NCBI GenBank assembly: GCA_030584005.1
Contig: CP129486.1
Coordinates: 1,981,933 to 2,045,932, forward strand
Source of the DNA: Bdellovibrionota bacterium
GTDB lineage: Bacteria; Bdellovibrionota_C; UBA2361; JAFLCA01
Direction: 5' to 3'
Length of the DNA stretch: 64,000 bases
Part shown: positions 36,523 through 46,017 of the stretch, in pieces
Position numbering within the stretch: the first letter of the stretch is position 1
Layout of the letters: every line of letters begins with the position of its first letter
The notes under the pieces: generated by a model
Database searches by the model: none
What the model was told of the DNA's origin: nothing
Seen by the model: only the letters and a program-made list of their open reading frames with translations
Position numbers and translations under genes: made by a program

Positions 36523-37506
36523 CTATCCTTCGAAGAGCTGATCAAAGACCCCACCCTCTTCGAAGTGCGTACGATGAGCCTCAGCCCAACTGCCGAACTC
36601 CTCTTCGACAGTGCGCATCTCCACCAGCGGAAACACCTTTGCACATTCTGCCGCTACCTGCGGGTTGCGCGGCCTGAAATGATGCTTCGCCGCGATGCGC
36701 TGCGCCTCTACTGTGTAGAGGAACTCTAGGTAGCTCCTTGCAACCTCCCGGTTGCCCTTCTTCTCCGCCACTTTATCAATCACTGCCACGGGCGTCTCCG
36801 CAAGGATGCTCACCGCGGGCACCACCACCTCGAATCGTTCTGCCGCCAGCAGATCCAGTATCAAAAGAGCCTCACTCTCCCAAGATATCAGCACATCCCC
36901 GATCCCACGTTGCGCAAAGGTGGTGGTGGCGGCTCTCGCGCCGGCATCGAGCAAAGGCACCTGCGAAAAAAGTTTACTCACAAATTCTCGCCCCGAATCG
37001 TCTCCATTTCCGATGCTCCGCCCGTAGATCCAAGCGGCGAGATAATTCCAACGGGCTCCCCCCGAGGTCTTAGGATTGGGCGTAATGACTTTGACCCCCT
37101 CCTTCAGCAGGTCCGGCCAGTCCTTGATTCCCTTGGGGTTTCCGGCTCGCACCACAAACACGATAGTTGAGAAGAAAGGAGCCGCATTGTAGGGCAACGC
37201 ATCCCTCCAGTTCTTCGAGAGCAAGCCGGAACGAGCTGCAATCTCATCGATGTCGTAACCCAGGGCTAAACTTACCACATCCGCATCGAGCCCCTCGATC
37301 ACCGAGCGGGCCTGTTTCCCCGAACCGCCGTGAGACTGATCAATCCGCACGATGACTCCTTTGCGCAATTGATCGGCGAGGAAGAGGTCATTAATCTCTC
37401 GATACAGCTCTCGGGTGGGATCGTACGAGACATGCAACAGTCGATGCTCGGCAGATAATAGCGCCGGGACACCCAGAGCAACTATAAGCAACCAAGCAAG
37501 GCGCAT
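36523..37506 (-). CDS. sbp: Periplasmic sulfate-binding protein
   Basis: The ATG at 37506 overlaps the cysNC stop by one base. The 327-aa protein has a short signal peptide ([19 protein letters not shown]). It also has the sulfate-binding family blocks [27 protein letters not shown] (sulfate contacts), [28 protein letters not shown] and [10 protein letters not shown]. It delivers sulfate to CysTWA. Whether it is Sbp or CysP (thiosulfate) cannot be decided. Confidence 0.93.
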   Translation of the reverse strand: MRLAWLLIVALGVPALLSAEHRLLHVSYDPTRELYREINDLFLADQLRKGVIVRIDQSHGGSGKQARSVIEGLDADVVSLALGYDIDEIAARSGLLSKNWRDALPYNAAPFFSTIVFVVRAGNPKGIKDWPDLLKEGVKVITPNPKTSGGARWNYLAAWIYGRSIGNGDDSGREFVSKLFSQVPLLDAGARAATTTFAQRGIGDVLISWESEALLILDLLAAERFEVVVPAVSILAETPVAVIDKVAEKKGNREVARSYLEFLYTVEAQRIAAKHHFRPRNPQVAAECAKVFPLVEMRTVEEEFGSWAEAHRTHFEEGGVFDQLFEG

Positions 37507-39410
37507 CACGACCTTGTCGCGCTCTTTGCAAAACCAAGCCGTTCAAGCTCAGTGATCACAAGAACCACACACTCCTCAGCCGTATGCTGGGAGGTCGACA
37601 CCTTTATGTGGGGCTGGACGGGGTCCTCGTACGGGGCGCTCACACCGGTAAAGTCCTTCACTTCCCCCGCTCTTGCCTTCCTATACAAGCCATGCGGGTC
37701 GCGTTCTTCGCATACTGAGAGCGGCGTTGCAACGTGAACTTCCACAAAGCGATCCCTTCCAATGATCTCCCGGGCTGCTTCCCGATCCTTGGCATAAGGC
37801 GATACAAAAGCGCACACCACACTCACTCCAGCGTCATTGAGCAGTCTGGCGACGTGCGCCGCACGCCGCAGATTCTCAGAGCGGTCCTTGCTCGAGAACC
37901 CCAGATCCGTGTTCAAGCCCATGCGCAAATTGTCGCCGTCCAGGTGATATACCTGAAGCCCCGCCTCGAACAGCTTTCTCTCCAGCTCCCGCGCGATGGT
38001 TGACTTCCCCGAACTGGGGAGCCCCGTGCACCACACGGTGCAGGCCTTATGACCGTTCCTTGCCTCACGCGCCACAAGTGGGACCGTGCTGCGCTCATGA
38101 TGCAAATTACCTGGTTGAGGCTTCGACAGCACCAGCTCCTCCGGAAGCGCATCGAGCACAATTCCCGCAGCCACCGTCTGATAGCTATCAGGGTCAATCA
38201 AAATGAAGTTCCCGGTATTGCGGTTGCGCTGGTAGGAATCGAGAAAGAGCGGTTTGGAGAAGGTCAGGGCAACTCTGCCGATTTCATTCAGCTGCAGCGG
38301 CTTTGCTTCCTCTCGACTGAGGGTATTCACGTCAACTCGGTAGCGCAGCGTTTCAATGCGCGCTTTGCAGGAGCGTGCCGTATGCAGCACAAGATACTGT
38401 TTCTGTGGATCCATCCCCGCTTCGTTCATCCACACCATCATGGCCTCGCAATGGCTCTGGATGTGCGGTACGTTATTTACACGCACGATCATGTCTCCGC
38501 GCGAGATATCAATCTCGTCGCTCAGCGTGAGTACCACTGATTGTGGAGCCGAGGCCTGCGCCAACGCCCCACCGGGGTATTGCTCTATAGAGCGAATCGT
38601 AGAGCGTCGCATCGACGGAAGTACTAACACCTCCTCGCCAACTCGAATCGACCCCGAAGAGATCTGCCCTGCGTAACCGCGGTAGGTGCCGTCCTTGCGA
38701 ATCACTAGCTGAATGGGGAAACGAAAGTCGACCTGATTCCGATCGCTGGCAATGTACACGTTCTCAAGATACTCAAGTACGGTTTCACCATGGTACCATG
38801 TCATCTCTCCAGAGCGCTCGACAACATTGTCGCCCTTGAGCGCAGAGACAGGCACAAAGCGAATATCACGCACGGCCAAGCGAGTAGCAAAATCCAGATA
38901 CTCCTTGCGAATTCGATCGAACACCTCCTCTGAGTAGCCGACGAGGTCCATCTTATTTACAGCCACAAGGATGCGGGGCACTCCGAGAAGAGACGAAATA
39001 AACGAGTGCCGCTTCGTCTGCACCACTACCCCCTTCTCGGCATCCACGAGTATTACCGCCACATCAGCGGTCGATGCACCCGTCGCCATATTGCGAGTGT
39101 ACTGCTCATGTCCTGGGGTATCAGCAAGAATGAAGCGACGTCGTGGAGTTGAAAAATAGCGATAGGCGACATCGATGGTGATTCCCTGTTCCCGTTCGGC
39201 ACGCAAACCATCGGTGACAAGAGCCAGAGAAAACGAACCATCTCCGGTCTTCTTAGAGGCACGTTCTATCGCATCGACATGGTCGTCAAAGAGGTTCTTG
39301 GAATCGTAGAGCAAGCGACCCACTAAGGTAGACTTGCCATCGTCTACACTGCCGGCCGTAGAGAACCTGAGAAGCGTTTGCTCATCTTGTCGCGAGGTAA
39401 GATCGTGCAT
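37506..39410 (-). CDS. cysN/C: Bifunctional sulfate adenylyltransferase subunit 1 / adenylylsulfate kinase
   Basis: From the ATG at 39410 ([11 protein letters not shown]) the product is 634 aa. Residues about 1-430 are the CysN GTPase: P-loop [37 protein letters not shown], then EF-Tu-like beta barrels. Residues about 440-634 are CysC APS kinase: P-loop [29 protein letters not shown] and the [19 protein letters not shown] lid. With CysD it makes APS from sulfate and ATP, then phosphorylates it to PAPS. This fusion is common in proteobacteria. Upstream in-frame codons overlap cysD, so the start at 39410 is preferred. No PAPS or sulfite reductase genes are in the window. Confidence 0.94.
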   Translation of the reverse strand: MHDLTSRQDEQTLLRFSTAGSVDDGKSTLVGRLLYDSKNLFDDHVDAIERASKKTGDGSFSLALVTDGLRAEREQGITIDVAYRYFSTPRRRFILADTPGHEQYTRNMATGASTADVAVILVDAEKGVVVQTKRHSFISSLLGVPRILVAVNKMDLVGYSEEVFDRIRKEYLDFATRLAVRDIRFVPVSALKGDNVVERSGEMTWYHGETVLEYLENVYIASDRNQVDFRFPIQLVIRKDGTYRGYAGQISSGSIRVGEEVLVLPSMRRSTIRSIEQYPGGALAQASAPQSVVLTLSDEIDISRGDMIVRVNNVPHIQSHCEAMMVWMNEAGMDPQKQYLVLHTARSCKARIETLRYRVDVNTLSREEAKPLQLNEIGRVALTFSKPLFLDSYQRNRNTGNFILIDPDSYQTVAAGIVLDALPEELVLSKPQPGNLHHERSTVPLVAREARNGHKACTVWCTGLPSSGKSTIARELERKLFEAGLQVYHLDGDNLRMGLNTDLGFSSKDRSENLRRAAHVARLLNDAGVSVVCAFVSPYAKDREAAREIIGRDRFVEVHVATPLSVCEERDPHGLYRKARAGEVKDFTGVSAPYEDPVQPHIKVSTSQHTAEECVVLVITELERLGFAKSATRS

Positions 39411-39420
39411 CGGTGTCGGT

Positions 39421-40353
39421 CTAGAAGTACCCCTCCCTCTTCTTCGTTTCCATCGAACCGTCACTGTCGTGATCGATTACTCTGTTCGCGCGCTCAGAAG
39501 TGCGAACCACTGTCATTTCTTCAATGATATCGTCGATTGTTTTTGCGGATGAGCGAATCGCTCCGGTGCAGTGATGGCATCCAAGGGAACGGAAACGACA
39601 CAGCACGGTGGTGGCTTGGCCTTTGGCCATCGCTCCTGCAACATCGACCGGAATGAGATACTCACCTCGCTCAATGACGCGACGTTCTTGCGCGTAGTAC
39701 AGCGGCACTATCGGGATATTCTCCCGCTTAATGTAGTGCCATACGTCAAGCTCGGTCCAATTGGAGAGCGGGAAGACCCTGATCGATTCACCCTGGTGGA
39801 TTCTACCGTTGTAAATGCTCCAAAGCTCGGGCCGCTGGTTCTTTGGATCCCACTCACCGAACTTATTGCGAAATGAGAATACCCGCTCCTTAGCACGCGA
39901 GCGTTCTTCATCTCGCCGTGCTCCGCCGATGGCGGCGTCAACCTGATTCGCTGCCAAGGCCTGCAGCAATGCCTGCGTTTTGAGCAGTCCACAGCAACGC
40001 TGCGTGCCTAGATCGTAAGGGTTCGCCCCTTGCTTGATCGCTTCTTCGTTCCTGTGAACGATGAGCTTCAAGCCCAGCTCTTTCGTGTAGCGGTCCCGAA
40101 ACTCATACATCTCCGGGAACTTATAGCCAGTATCGACATGGATTAATGGAAAGGGAACCTTGCCTGGATAGAATGCTTTCTCGGCCAGACGCAGCAAGAC
40201 GGAGGAGTCCTTACCAACGGAGTACAGAATTACGGGATGCTCAAACTGAGCTGCTACTTCGCGTATAATAAATATGCTCTCGGCCTCAAGAATGTCCAAG
40301 TGTGTGAGCTGGTTGGGGCCGTGAGTTCCTGCAGCGTGCATATGCGCAATCAT
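39421..40353 (-). CDS. cysD: Sulfate adenylyltransferase subunit 2
   Basis: CysD is the catalytic ATP-sulfurylase subunit. The 310-aa product shows the PP-loop [16 protein letters not shown] (about residues 42-57), [50 protein letters not shown] and the C-terminal [11 protein letters not shown], all near-identical to the family. The start may be 40353 or 40341; neither has a clear ribosome site. It is the first gene of the sulfate operon and divergent from the sulfatase-like gene at 40569; the shared 215-base gap should contain the promoters. Confidence 0.95.
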   Translation of the reverse strand: MIAHMHAAGTHGPNQLTHLDILEAESIFIIREVAAQFEHPVILYSVGKDSSVLLRLAEKAFYPGKVPFPLIHVDTGYKFPEMYEFRDRYTKELGLKLIVHRNEEAIKQGANPYDLGTQRCCGLLKTQALLQALAANQVDAAIGGARRDEERSRAKERVFSFRNKFGEWDPKNQRPELWSIYNGRIHQGESIRVFPLSNWTELDVWHYIKRENIPIVPLYYAQERRVIERGEYLIPVDVAGAMAKGQATTVLCRFRSLGCHHCTGAIRSSAKTIDDIIEEMTVVRTSERANRVIDHDSDGSMETKKREGYF

Positions 40354-40568
40354 AAATGGGTCAAAACACCGGGGACCACTGATACCACGGAGAGGCGTAT
40401 TTCACCAATGCCTCACACCGCCTCCCGCCATGGATTAGGCTCCATGCAATGGCGTGGATGAACCCATAGCTATAACGGCGAGGAGCCCTTGCCTGCGACA
40501 TTGGCCTTGTATACCTTGGCAGGCACCAAGAATTCCCCAATTTGTCTGGCAGAGAGTGTGTGGTACCT

Positions 40569-41885
40569 GTGAAAGCGACTCGTCTACTTATCCTTCTTTT
40601 CTGCGTAGCCGTTTTTGGAGTCGTTGTGTGGCGGCTCTTCGGCGCAAGGACTAGCCCGCCGAACCTGATGCTGATAGTGCTCGACACTACCAGAGCGGAT
40701 CATCTCGGGGCATACGGATATGAGCGGCAGACTAGTCCTGTGCTCGACTCCCTGGCCAAGGAGCATTGGCTCTTCCGTTACGCCGTAAGCGCTGCCCCCT
40801 GGACACCCCCCTCCGTAGCCACCCTCTTCACAGGCTTGTATCCCGTTGCACACGGGGTAATGCCCCCCAACAGCCGTGAACTTGCCCGTGAAGCCTCGCA
40901 CCGGCTGCATGAGCAACACCTTACCATCGCCGAGTTGCTGCAACAGCACGGTTACCAAACCAGCGGCATAACTCCGAACCCCTGGACTAAGGAGGAGTTT
41001 GGATACCATCAAGGTTTCGAACGCTATCAATTCCTCAATCGTGAGGTGGCAGGTCGCATCTCCAAAGAGGGGGTGGCCGAAATAGATCGCATGGCTAAGG
41101 TTAATCGCCCCTTCTTTCTCTACCTGCACTACTTGGATCCTCATGATCCGTACACACCTCCCGAGAAGTATGATCGGTTCTCCGGTCCTGTCTCATATCG
41201 TGAGCACGATCCTCGAACGTTGAAGTTCGTGAACGCCTATGACGGCGAGATTCTGTACATGGACGCCGCAATCGGGAGTCTGTTAGAGCACCTCAAAAAG
41301 AGGGGCCTCTACGACAACACCCACATCGTGATTGTCGGGGACCACGGTGAACAGTTTAAAGAACGCGGACACCTGGGCCATGGGTTTCAGCTCCACAACG
41401 AAGAGATCCATGTGCCGCTCATCGTGAAAGCCCCCGGCGGAGGCCGCACTATCGATTATACGGTCTCCACGGTTGACGTCTTCCCGACCCTCGTGGAACT
41501 GGCAGGTGTGCCGATGCCTGCCTTTGTGCAGGGGGGGTCGCTCCTCAACGATAAAGCGGCGCGCGGCCGGATTGGAGTGCTCTCGGAGATACAGCGCATT
41601 TATCGCCAAAAGGCCCTGGTAACGCTTGATGGCAAAAAACTTATCATCGATTACGGCAAACCCGACGATGCGACGGCTGAAACGACCGCCGGAGTATTCG
41701 ATCGCCACAGGGACTACCGCGAGCGCGCTCCGCTCGACGATCGTGATGAGTTGAAACAGCTCTTTGCAGACTTTGAGGAGCTTTTTACCGGCTTATCAAG
41801 AGAAAGGAGGACACCCGATGAAGGCGCTACCACTCCTATTTCGGAAGAGACCCTCGATCAGTTAAAGTCACTCGGCTACCTGTAG
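40569..41885 (+). CDS. Membrane-anchored sulfatase-like (alkaline-phosphatase superfamily) hydrolase with Thr nucleophile
   Basis: A GTG at 40569 gives 438 aa beginning with a transmembrane anchor (RLLILLFCVAVFGVVVWRLF); earlier in-frame starts at 40542 and 40560 are possible. The first metal-binding motif is MLIVLDTTRADHLGAYGY and the second IVGDHGEQFKERGHLGHG. The nucleophile region is APWTPPSVATLFTG: it lacks the C/S-x-P-S-R formylglycine signature of true sulfatases, and a Thr takes the position. That is as in phospho(ethanolamine/glycerol)-transferases and phosphoesterases, so I would not call it a sulfatase. The C-terminus ends LDQLKSLGYL. It opens a plus-strand cluster of related enzymes, 12 bases before the next gene. 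Confidence 0.8.
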   Translation: MKATRLLILLFCVAVFGVVVWRLFGARTSPPNLMLIVLDTTRADHLGAYGYERQTSPVLDSLAKEHWLFRYAVSAAPWTPPSVATLFTGLYPVAHGVMPPNSRELAREASHRLHEQHLTIAELLQQHGYQTSGITPNPWTKEEFGYHQGFERYQFLNREVAGRISKEGVAEIDRMAKVNRPFFLYLHYLDPHDPYTPPEKYDRFSGPVSYREHDPRTLKFVNAYDGEILYMDAAIGSLLEHLKKRGLYDNTHIVIVGDHGEQFKERGHLGHGFQLHNEEIHVPLIVKAPGGGRTIDYTVSTVDVFPTLVELAGVPMPAFVQGGSLLNDKAARGRIGVLSEIQRIYRQKALVTLDGKKLIIDYGKPDDATAETTAGVFDRHRDYRERAPLDDRDELKQLFADFEELFTGLSRERRTPDEGATTPISEETLDQLKSLGYL

Positions 41886-41897
41886 AGATTGCACCCC

Positions 41898-43997
41898 ATG
41901 GATAACACAAAGCGCCCGAACGACCGCCGGCAACGGTCAGCCCATCGCAGCACCCTCCTGCTTCTGTTGGCCTTGAGTACACTTGCCCCCGAGCAGGCCT
42001 ACGCCTACATCGGCCCAGGTGCAGGCTTTGCTTTTTTGGGCTCAACGGCCGTCCTTTTCCTGACCCTTGGCATGGGCATTTTGACCCTGCTCCTGTGGCC
42101 CCTTAGCTGGGTGTGGCGCAAGGCGCGCGGTAAGGGGATTGGCAAGCGCGCGAAAACTCGTCGTACGGTCGTAGTCGGGCTGGATGGGCTTGAACCGAAG
42201 CTCGTCGAATCCATGCTCGAGGCCGGCAAGCTCCCCAATCTGAGGAAGCTAAAGGAAATGGGCGCCTACTCCCGTCTTGGCACCACGTTACCTGCACTCT
42301 CCCCAGTGGCCTGGTCAACCTTTCAAACCGGAGTGAACCCGGGTGCCCATAACATTTTTGACTTCCTCACCCGCGATAAACGTTTTTGCCTGCCGCAGCT
42401 CGCTTCGACGGAGACGACTACCGTGGTAAAGAGGGTTCTCGGCATTCGGCGTCGAAGGTCGCAGGTGGTGCTGACCCGCAAGTCGCAGCCCTTCTGGAAG
42501 ATCCTCGGCAGCTATGGCATTCACTCCAACATTCTGCGCATTCCCATCTCCTATCCCCCCGAACCATTTCAGGGCAATGTGCTCTCGGCAATGTGCACCC
42601 CTGACCTCAAAGGCACTCAGGGCTCATTCTCGTTCTTTACTACCCGCCCCATTGATACGCAGGCGTACACCGGGGGGGAATTCAGAAATTTCCGCCGTGA
42701 GCAGAATAGACTTTTCTTTGAAGTAGAGGGACCGCCGAATCCGAACGATGACGGCGCCAAATTCGTAACGGTGAGTTGCGAACTTACTCTCAACGGAGCC
42801 CATGACGCTACCTTACAAATTGGCACGCAGAGCTACCCGCTGCAGGTTGGACATTTCAGCGATTGGATTCCACTCGAGTTCTTCATAGGACGTCAAACGG
42901 TTTCGGGGGTCGCCAGGTTCTTGCTGCGCGAGCTGGGAGACTTCGTTTCGCTCTACGTCACACCGGTCAATGCCAATCCGGAGAAGCCGGCATTACCCAT
43001 CGCTTCACCGCTTCTTTTCTCTCAGTGGCTGGCTCGAAAAGTCGGCATCTTCGGCACCCTTGGGCTAATGGAGGACACATGGGGCCGCAACGAGCGTGCG
43101 CTCGACGATCACAGTTTCCTGGCACAGGCTTACCTCACCCACGAAGAGCGCGAGAAGATGTTCTTTGAGGTGCTGGAACGAACGCGGGAGGGGGTGTGCG
43201 CCTGTGTTTTCGATGCGAGTGATCGCATCCAGCACATGTTCTGGCGCTACATGGATGACAAGCATCCCTCTCCCCGTGAAAGTGACGCGTTCAAGGACGC
43301 CATCCCGCAGATGTACGAACGCATGGATCGCCTTGTCGGCCGGGTGCTCGAACGCATCTCACCGAACGATGCGCTGATTGTATTAAGCGATCATGGCTTT
43401 TCCTCTTTCAGGCGTGGAGTGAACCTCAACACCTGGCTTTGGAAACATGGATACCTCGCCCTTAAGAACGATACCCGCACAGGGGCCGATTACTTCCAAG
43501 ACATAGATTGGAGCCGCACAAAGGCTTTCGCCTGCGGGCTTTCCGGAATCTACTTGAACCGAGTGGGGCGTGAGCAGTGCGGCATAGTCGCACCAGACGA
43601 TGTGGGGCCGCTCAAGGAAGAGATCGCTCGCAAGCTTGAGGCGATTATCGACCCGCAGGATAACTCAAAGGCTATTCTGAAGATGTACGATACGTCCCAG
43701 ACCTACAGCGGATTGTACGCTGAGGAGGCTCCCGATTTGATTGTAGGGTATGCTCCTGGGTACAGGGTGTCGTGGGAATCGGTGACCGGCCTCGTAGAAG
43801 AGGAGGTCTTCTCAGACAATATAAAAGCCTGGAGCGGAGACCATCATATTGATCCCAAGGAGATTCCGGGGATTTTCTTCTCCAACCGGAAGCTGCATAA
43901 GGAACGGCCCCACATTATCGATATGGCCCCGACAATCCTCGATCTCTTCGGCGTCAAGCCGCCGCGCCACATGGAGGGCGCTCCGGTATTGCAGTAA
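41898..43997 (+). CDS. Exported type I phosphodiesterase / nucleotide pyrophosphatase-like protein
   Basis: The ATG at 41898 gives 699 aa. There is a signal-like segment (STLLLLLALSTLAPEQAYA), the membrane-associated YIGPGAGFAFLG motif and a second hydrophobic helix (about residues 60-80). The NPP-type catalytic domain follows, with VVVGLDGLEP (metal Asp), LPALSPVAWSTFQTGVNPGAHN (nucleophile position appears to be Ser), DASDRIQHMFWRYMD (metal Asp/His) and VLSDHGFSSF. The ending is typical: IDMAPTILDLFGVKPPRHMEG. It is a paralogue of the 46018 gene. The substrate is unknown; location is the periplasmic side of the inner membrane. Confidence 0.82.
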   Translation: MDNTKRPNDRRQRSAHRSTLLLLLALSTLAPEQAYAYIGPGAGFAFLGSTAVLFLTLGMGILTLLLWPLSWVWRKARGKGIGKRAKTRRTVVVGLDGLEPKLVESMLEAGKLPNLRKLKEMGAYSRLGTTLPALSPVAWSTFQTGVNPGAHNIFDFLTRDKRFCLPQLASTETTTVVKRVLGIRRRRSQVVLTRKSQPFWKILGSYGIHSNILRIPISYPPEPFQGNVLSAMCTPDLKGTQGSFSFFTTRPIDTQAYTGGEFRNFRREQNRLFFEVEGPPNPNDDGAKFVTVSCELTLNGAHDATLQIGTQSYPLQVGHFSDWIPLEFFIGRQTVSGVARFLLRELGDFVSLYVTPVNANPEKPALPIASPLLFSQWLARKVGIFGTLGLMEDTWGRNERALDDHSFLAQAYLTHEEREKMFFEVLERTREGVCACVFDASDRIQHMFWRYMDDKHPSPRESDAFKDAIPQMYERMDRLVGRVLERISPNDALIVLSDHGFSSFRRGVNLNTWLWKHGYLALKNDTRTGADYFQDIDWSRTKAFACGLSGIYLNRVGREQCGIVAPDDVGPLKEEIARKLEAIIDPQDNSKAILKMYDTSQTYSGLYAEEAPDLIVGYAPGYRVSWESVTGLVEEEVFSDNIKAWSGDHHIDPKEIPGIFFSNRKLHKERPHIIDMAPTILDLFGVKPPRHMEGAPVLQ

Positions 43998-44153
43998 CTG
44001 CAGCTCATTGAAAGATTGTCCTGGAAATGCTAGCCATAGGGCAGTTCTTCCGGGCCGCAATCACCGTCTTCCGTGAGATCTCTTTCACGGCCTTGTGCGC
44101 AGCCGGCCTCGGGTCCCGGGTAACCGTAGTTCGAAATTTGCATAGGCATCATC

Positions 44154-44366
44154 ATGTTTGACCCTAAGATTAAACTATCACGAGCGCTCTTCGAGAAGCT
44201 CAAGGAAGTTGCCAGTACGCTGGGCTGCTCTGTTGACGAGTTCTGCGAGCAGGTTCTAGAAAAAGAGGCCGATCGAGCGCTCAGCAAGTCAGGGCGTAAA
44301 GAAGCTACGGCCGCCGAGGTGGAGGACATCGCCAATAAACTTAAGGGGCTTGGCTACCTTGAATAA
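44154..44366 (+). CDS. 70-aa helical protein, possible ribbon-helix-helix-like
   Basis: The 70-aa protein reads MFDPKIKLSRALFEKLKEVA, then a Cys-containing helix and a charged linker. It ends VEDIANKLKGLGYLE. The N-terminal half (strand-like start then two helices) resembles a ribbon-helix-helix fold of CopG type. The C-terminal LKGLGYL is nearly the same as the last residues (LKSLGYL) of the sulfatase-like protein at 40569 in the same cluster. It is 23 bases upstream of the next membrane protein. The ribosome site is weak. Function unknown. Confidence 0.65.
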   Translation: MFDPKIKLSRALFEKLKEVASTLGCSVDEFCEQVLEKEADRALSKSGRKEATAAEVEDIANKLKGLGYLE

Positions 44367-44389
44367 GGGATGCCCGCGTTGTTCCATTC

Positions 44390-45169
44390 ATGAACACTTT
44401 ATTTGATCTCCTCCTTGCCCCTTTCGCGGTCCTCTCCCCGATTTGGGGTCTGACGCTTATCTCGGCCCTGGCCGGAGTTGTTCTTGTTCTGTTGTACGGG
44501 CGAGTGTCAAATCAACGAAAATTGAGAGAGGTCAAGCGAGCTATCGGAGCAGCGCTCTATGAGAGCATCCTGTTCCGGCGCGACCTCGGAGTGTCACTGC
44601 GGGCACAGGCACGCATGCTCAAGGGGGCGGGGCATTACTTCGTGCTGGCGCTCCCCCCGCTGGCCATACTCCTTGTCCCTTGCATTCTGCTGCTGGCCCA
44701 GTTGCAGGTTCGCTATGGCGTGCGTCCCCTGACCCCATCGGAATCGACGGTGGTCGCGGTGAAGCTGACTGATTCCCAGCCGCTCAAGGGGCTTGCCTTG
44801 CAGACCGATGGCTCGATTGAGGCTACCGCGCCGGTGCGCATCCCGTCCCTGCATGAGTCGATATGGCGCATCACCCCCCACAGTACAGGCACTTTCAACA
44901 TCTCAATCCCGGCTGTCGAGATCACTCAGCCGATCGAGGTTGGCCAGGAGGTCGTGCGGCTGCGCCCTCTGACCAGTCGCTCTTTTTGGGATACGCTGCT
45001 CTACCCCAGCGATCTTACCCTGCCGCCGCTTATTGAATCTATCGAGGTAGCCTATCCTGAACGGTCCTATGCACCGTTCGGGGTAACCATGCACTGGGTA
45101 ATCATGTTCTTCCTTATTTCCCTTGCTAGTGGCCTCGTCGCAGCCAAGGTATTTCATATAGAGGTATAG
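44390..45169 (+). CDS. Membrane protein resembling DUF106/EMC3 (Oxa1-superfamily-like)
   Basis: The 259-aa protein has an N-terminal transmembrane helix (LTLISALAGVVLVLLYG). A positively charged amphipathic helical hairpin follows (about residues 40-75, NQRKLREVKRAIGAALYE), then a second hydrophobic helix (FVLALPPLAILLVPCILLLA). A soluble, beta-rich domain of about 110 residues comes next, and a last transmembrane helix (VIMFFLISLASGLVAAKVF). The TM, cytoplasmic coiled coil, TM order is that of DUF106/Oxa1-like insertases, but the inserted external domain is unusual. It lies between the 70-aa gene and the 45175 gene (5-base gap). Assignment is tentative. Confidence 0.6.
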   Translation: MNTLFDLLLAPFAVLSPIWGLTLISALAGVVLVLLYGRVSNQRKLREVKRAIGAALYESILFRRDLGVSLRAQARMLKGAGHYFVLALPPLAILLVPCILLLAQLQVRYGVRPLTPSESTVVAVKLTDSQPLKGLALQTDGSIEATAPVRIPSLHESIWRITPHSTGTFNISIPAVEITQPIEVGQEVVRLRPLTSRSFWDTLLYPSDLTLPPLIESIEVAYPERSYAPFGVTMHWVIMFFLISLASGLVAAKVFHIEV

Positions 45170-45174
45170 TCGTT

Positions 45175-46017
45175 ATGAAGAACAATTTAATCTTTATCGT
45201 ATTCGATAGCTGCCGATTCGACACCTTTGCAGAGGCTCATGCCCCGCGCATATTAAGACTAGGTGAGCCTGAGAAGCGCTATTCTTACGCCAGCTGGACC
45301 GTTCCATCCCACACCGTCTATATGATGGGAGCATCCCCGCACACGAATCCTCGCGGTGTCTTTGCCAGTGAGGTCTACAAAAAGGACTTCGTGCGCTGGG
45401 CCGACCGGCTGAATATCCCGGATATCTCATTTAAGGGCTTTGTACCGCATCTCTCTCTGCCGGCTTTCTTGAAGGCCCAGGGCTACCAGACCAATGCGCT
45501 GGTATCCATGCCGGTGCTCAATCAGACCACCAACATTAACCGGCACTTTGATCGCTATCAGTTGATGAAGAGTCACAATGACTTCAATGCGATCATTGAT
45601 GAACTCGAATTCGATAGCGCAACTCCCAGCTTCTACCTGCTCAACATTGGTGAGACGCACTATCCGTATACCCTGCCTGGAGAAGGCAACGATCTGCCTA
45701 TCATTCACGGCATGCACGGCGTGTTCAAGCATATGGATGACCTGCTGCTCAAGGAAACCCAGGAGAAGCCGGATGCGAAAGGCGATGATTTCTTCAACAT
45801 GGACCAGATGCTTGCGCTCAAGGAGAAACAGCGGAAGAATGTGGAGTATCTTGATGGGCTCTTCGATAAGTTGTACCAGAAGCTGCCCTCCAATACGCAT
45901 GTCATCGTAACCTCGGATCATGGCGAGTTGTTCGGCGAGGATGGGTTCTTCGGGCATGGGCCCGTAATCCATGAGAAGGTATTCGAGGTATTCTTTGTTG
46001 AAGGGCGCAGACCATAG
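45175..46017 (+). CDS. Small cytoplasmic alkaline-phosphatase-superfamily (sulfatase-like) protein
   Basis: The 280-aa protein has no signal peptide or membrane helix. It shows LIFIVFDSCRFDTF (first metal Asp), a nucleophile-like YASWTVPSHTVYMMG (Thr in the WTVPS motif), INIGETHYPYTLPG-type LLNIGETHYPY, and VIVTSDHGELFGEDGFFGHGP with the metal-binding DHG and HG. It is shorter than the usual 400-500 aa, having lost the C-terminal subdomain. It is followed directly by the Tat-exported paralogue (TAG then ATG). Its cytosolic location contrasts with the other three related enzymes. Substrate unknown. Confidence 0.75.
   Translation: MKNNLIFIVFDSCRFDTFAEAHAPRILRLGEPEKRYSYASWTVPSHTVYMMGASPHTNPRGVFASEVYKKDFVRWADRLNIPDISFKGFVPHLSLPAFLKAQGYQTNALVSMPVLNQTTNINRHFDRYQLMKSHNDFNAIIDELEFDSATPSFYLLNIGETHYPYTLPGEGNDLPIIHGMHGVFKHMDDLLLKETQEKPDAKGDDFFNMDQMLALKEKQRKNVEYLDGLFDKLYQKLPSNTHVIVTSDHGELFGEDGFFGHGPVIHEKVFEVFFVEGRRP

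Noticed and set aside
36523..40353. A novel gene order in the sulfate operon
   Set aside because: cysD-cysNC-sbp-cysT-cysW-cysA is a sensible assimilation unit; only the CysA fusion is unusual.
40750..40860. Annotating the 40569 gene as a true sulfatase
   Set aside because: The C/S-x-P-S-R formylglycine signature is missing; the position holds Thr in a WTPPS context.
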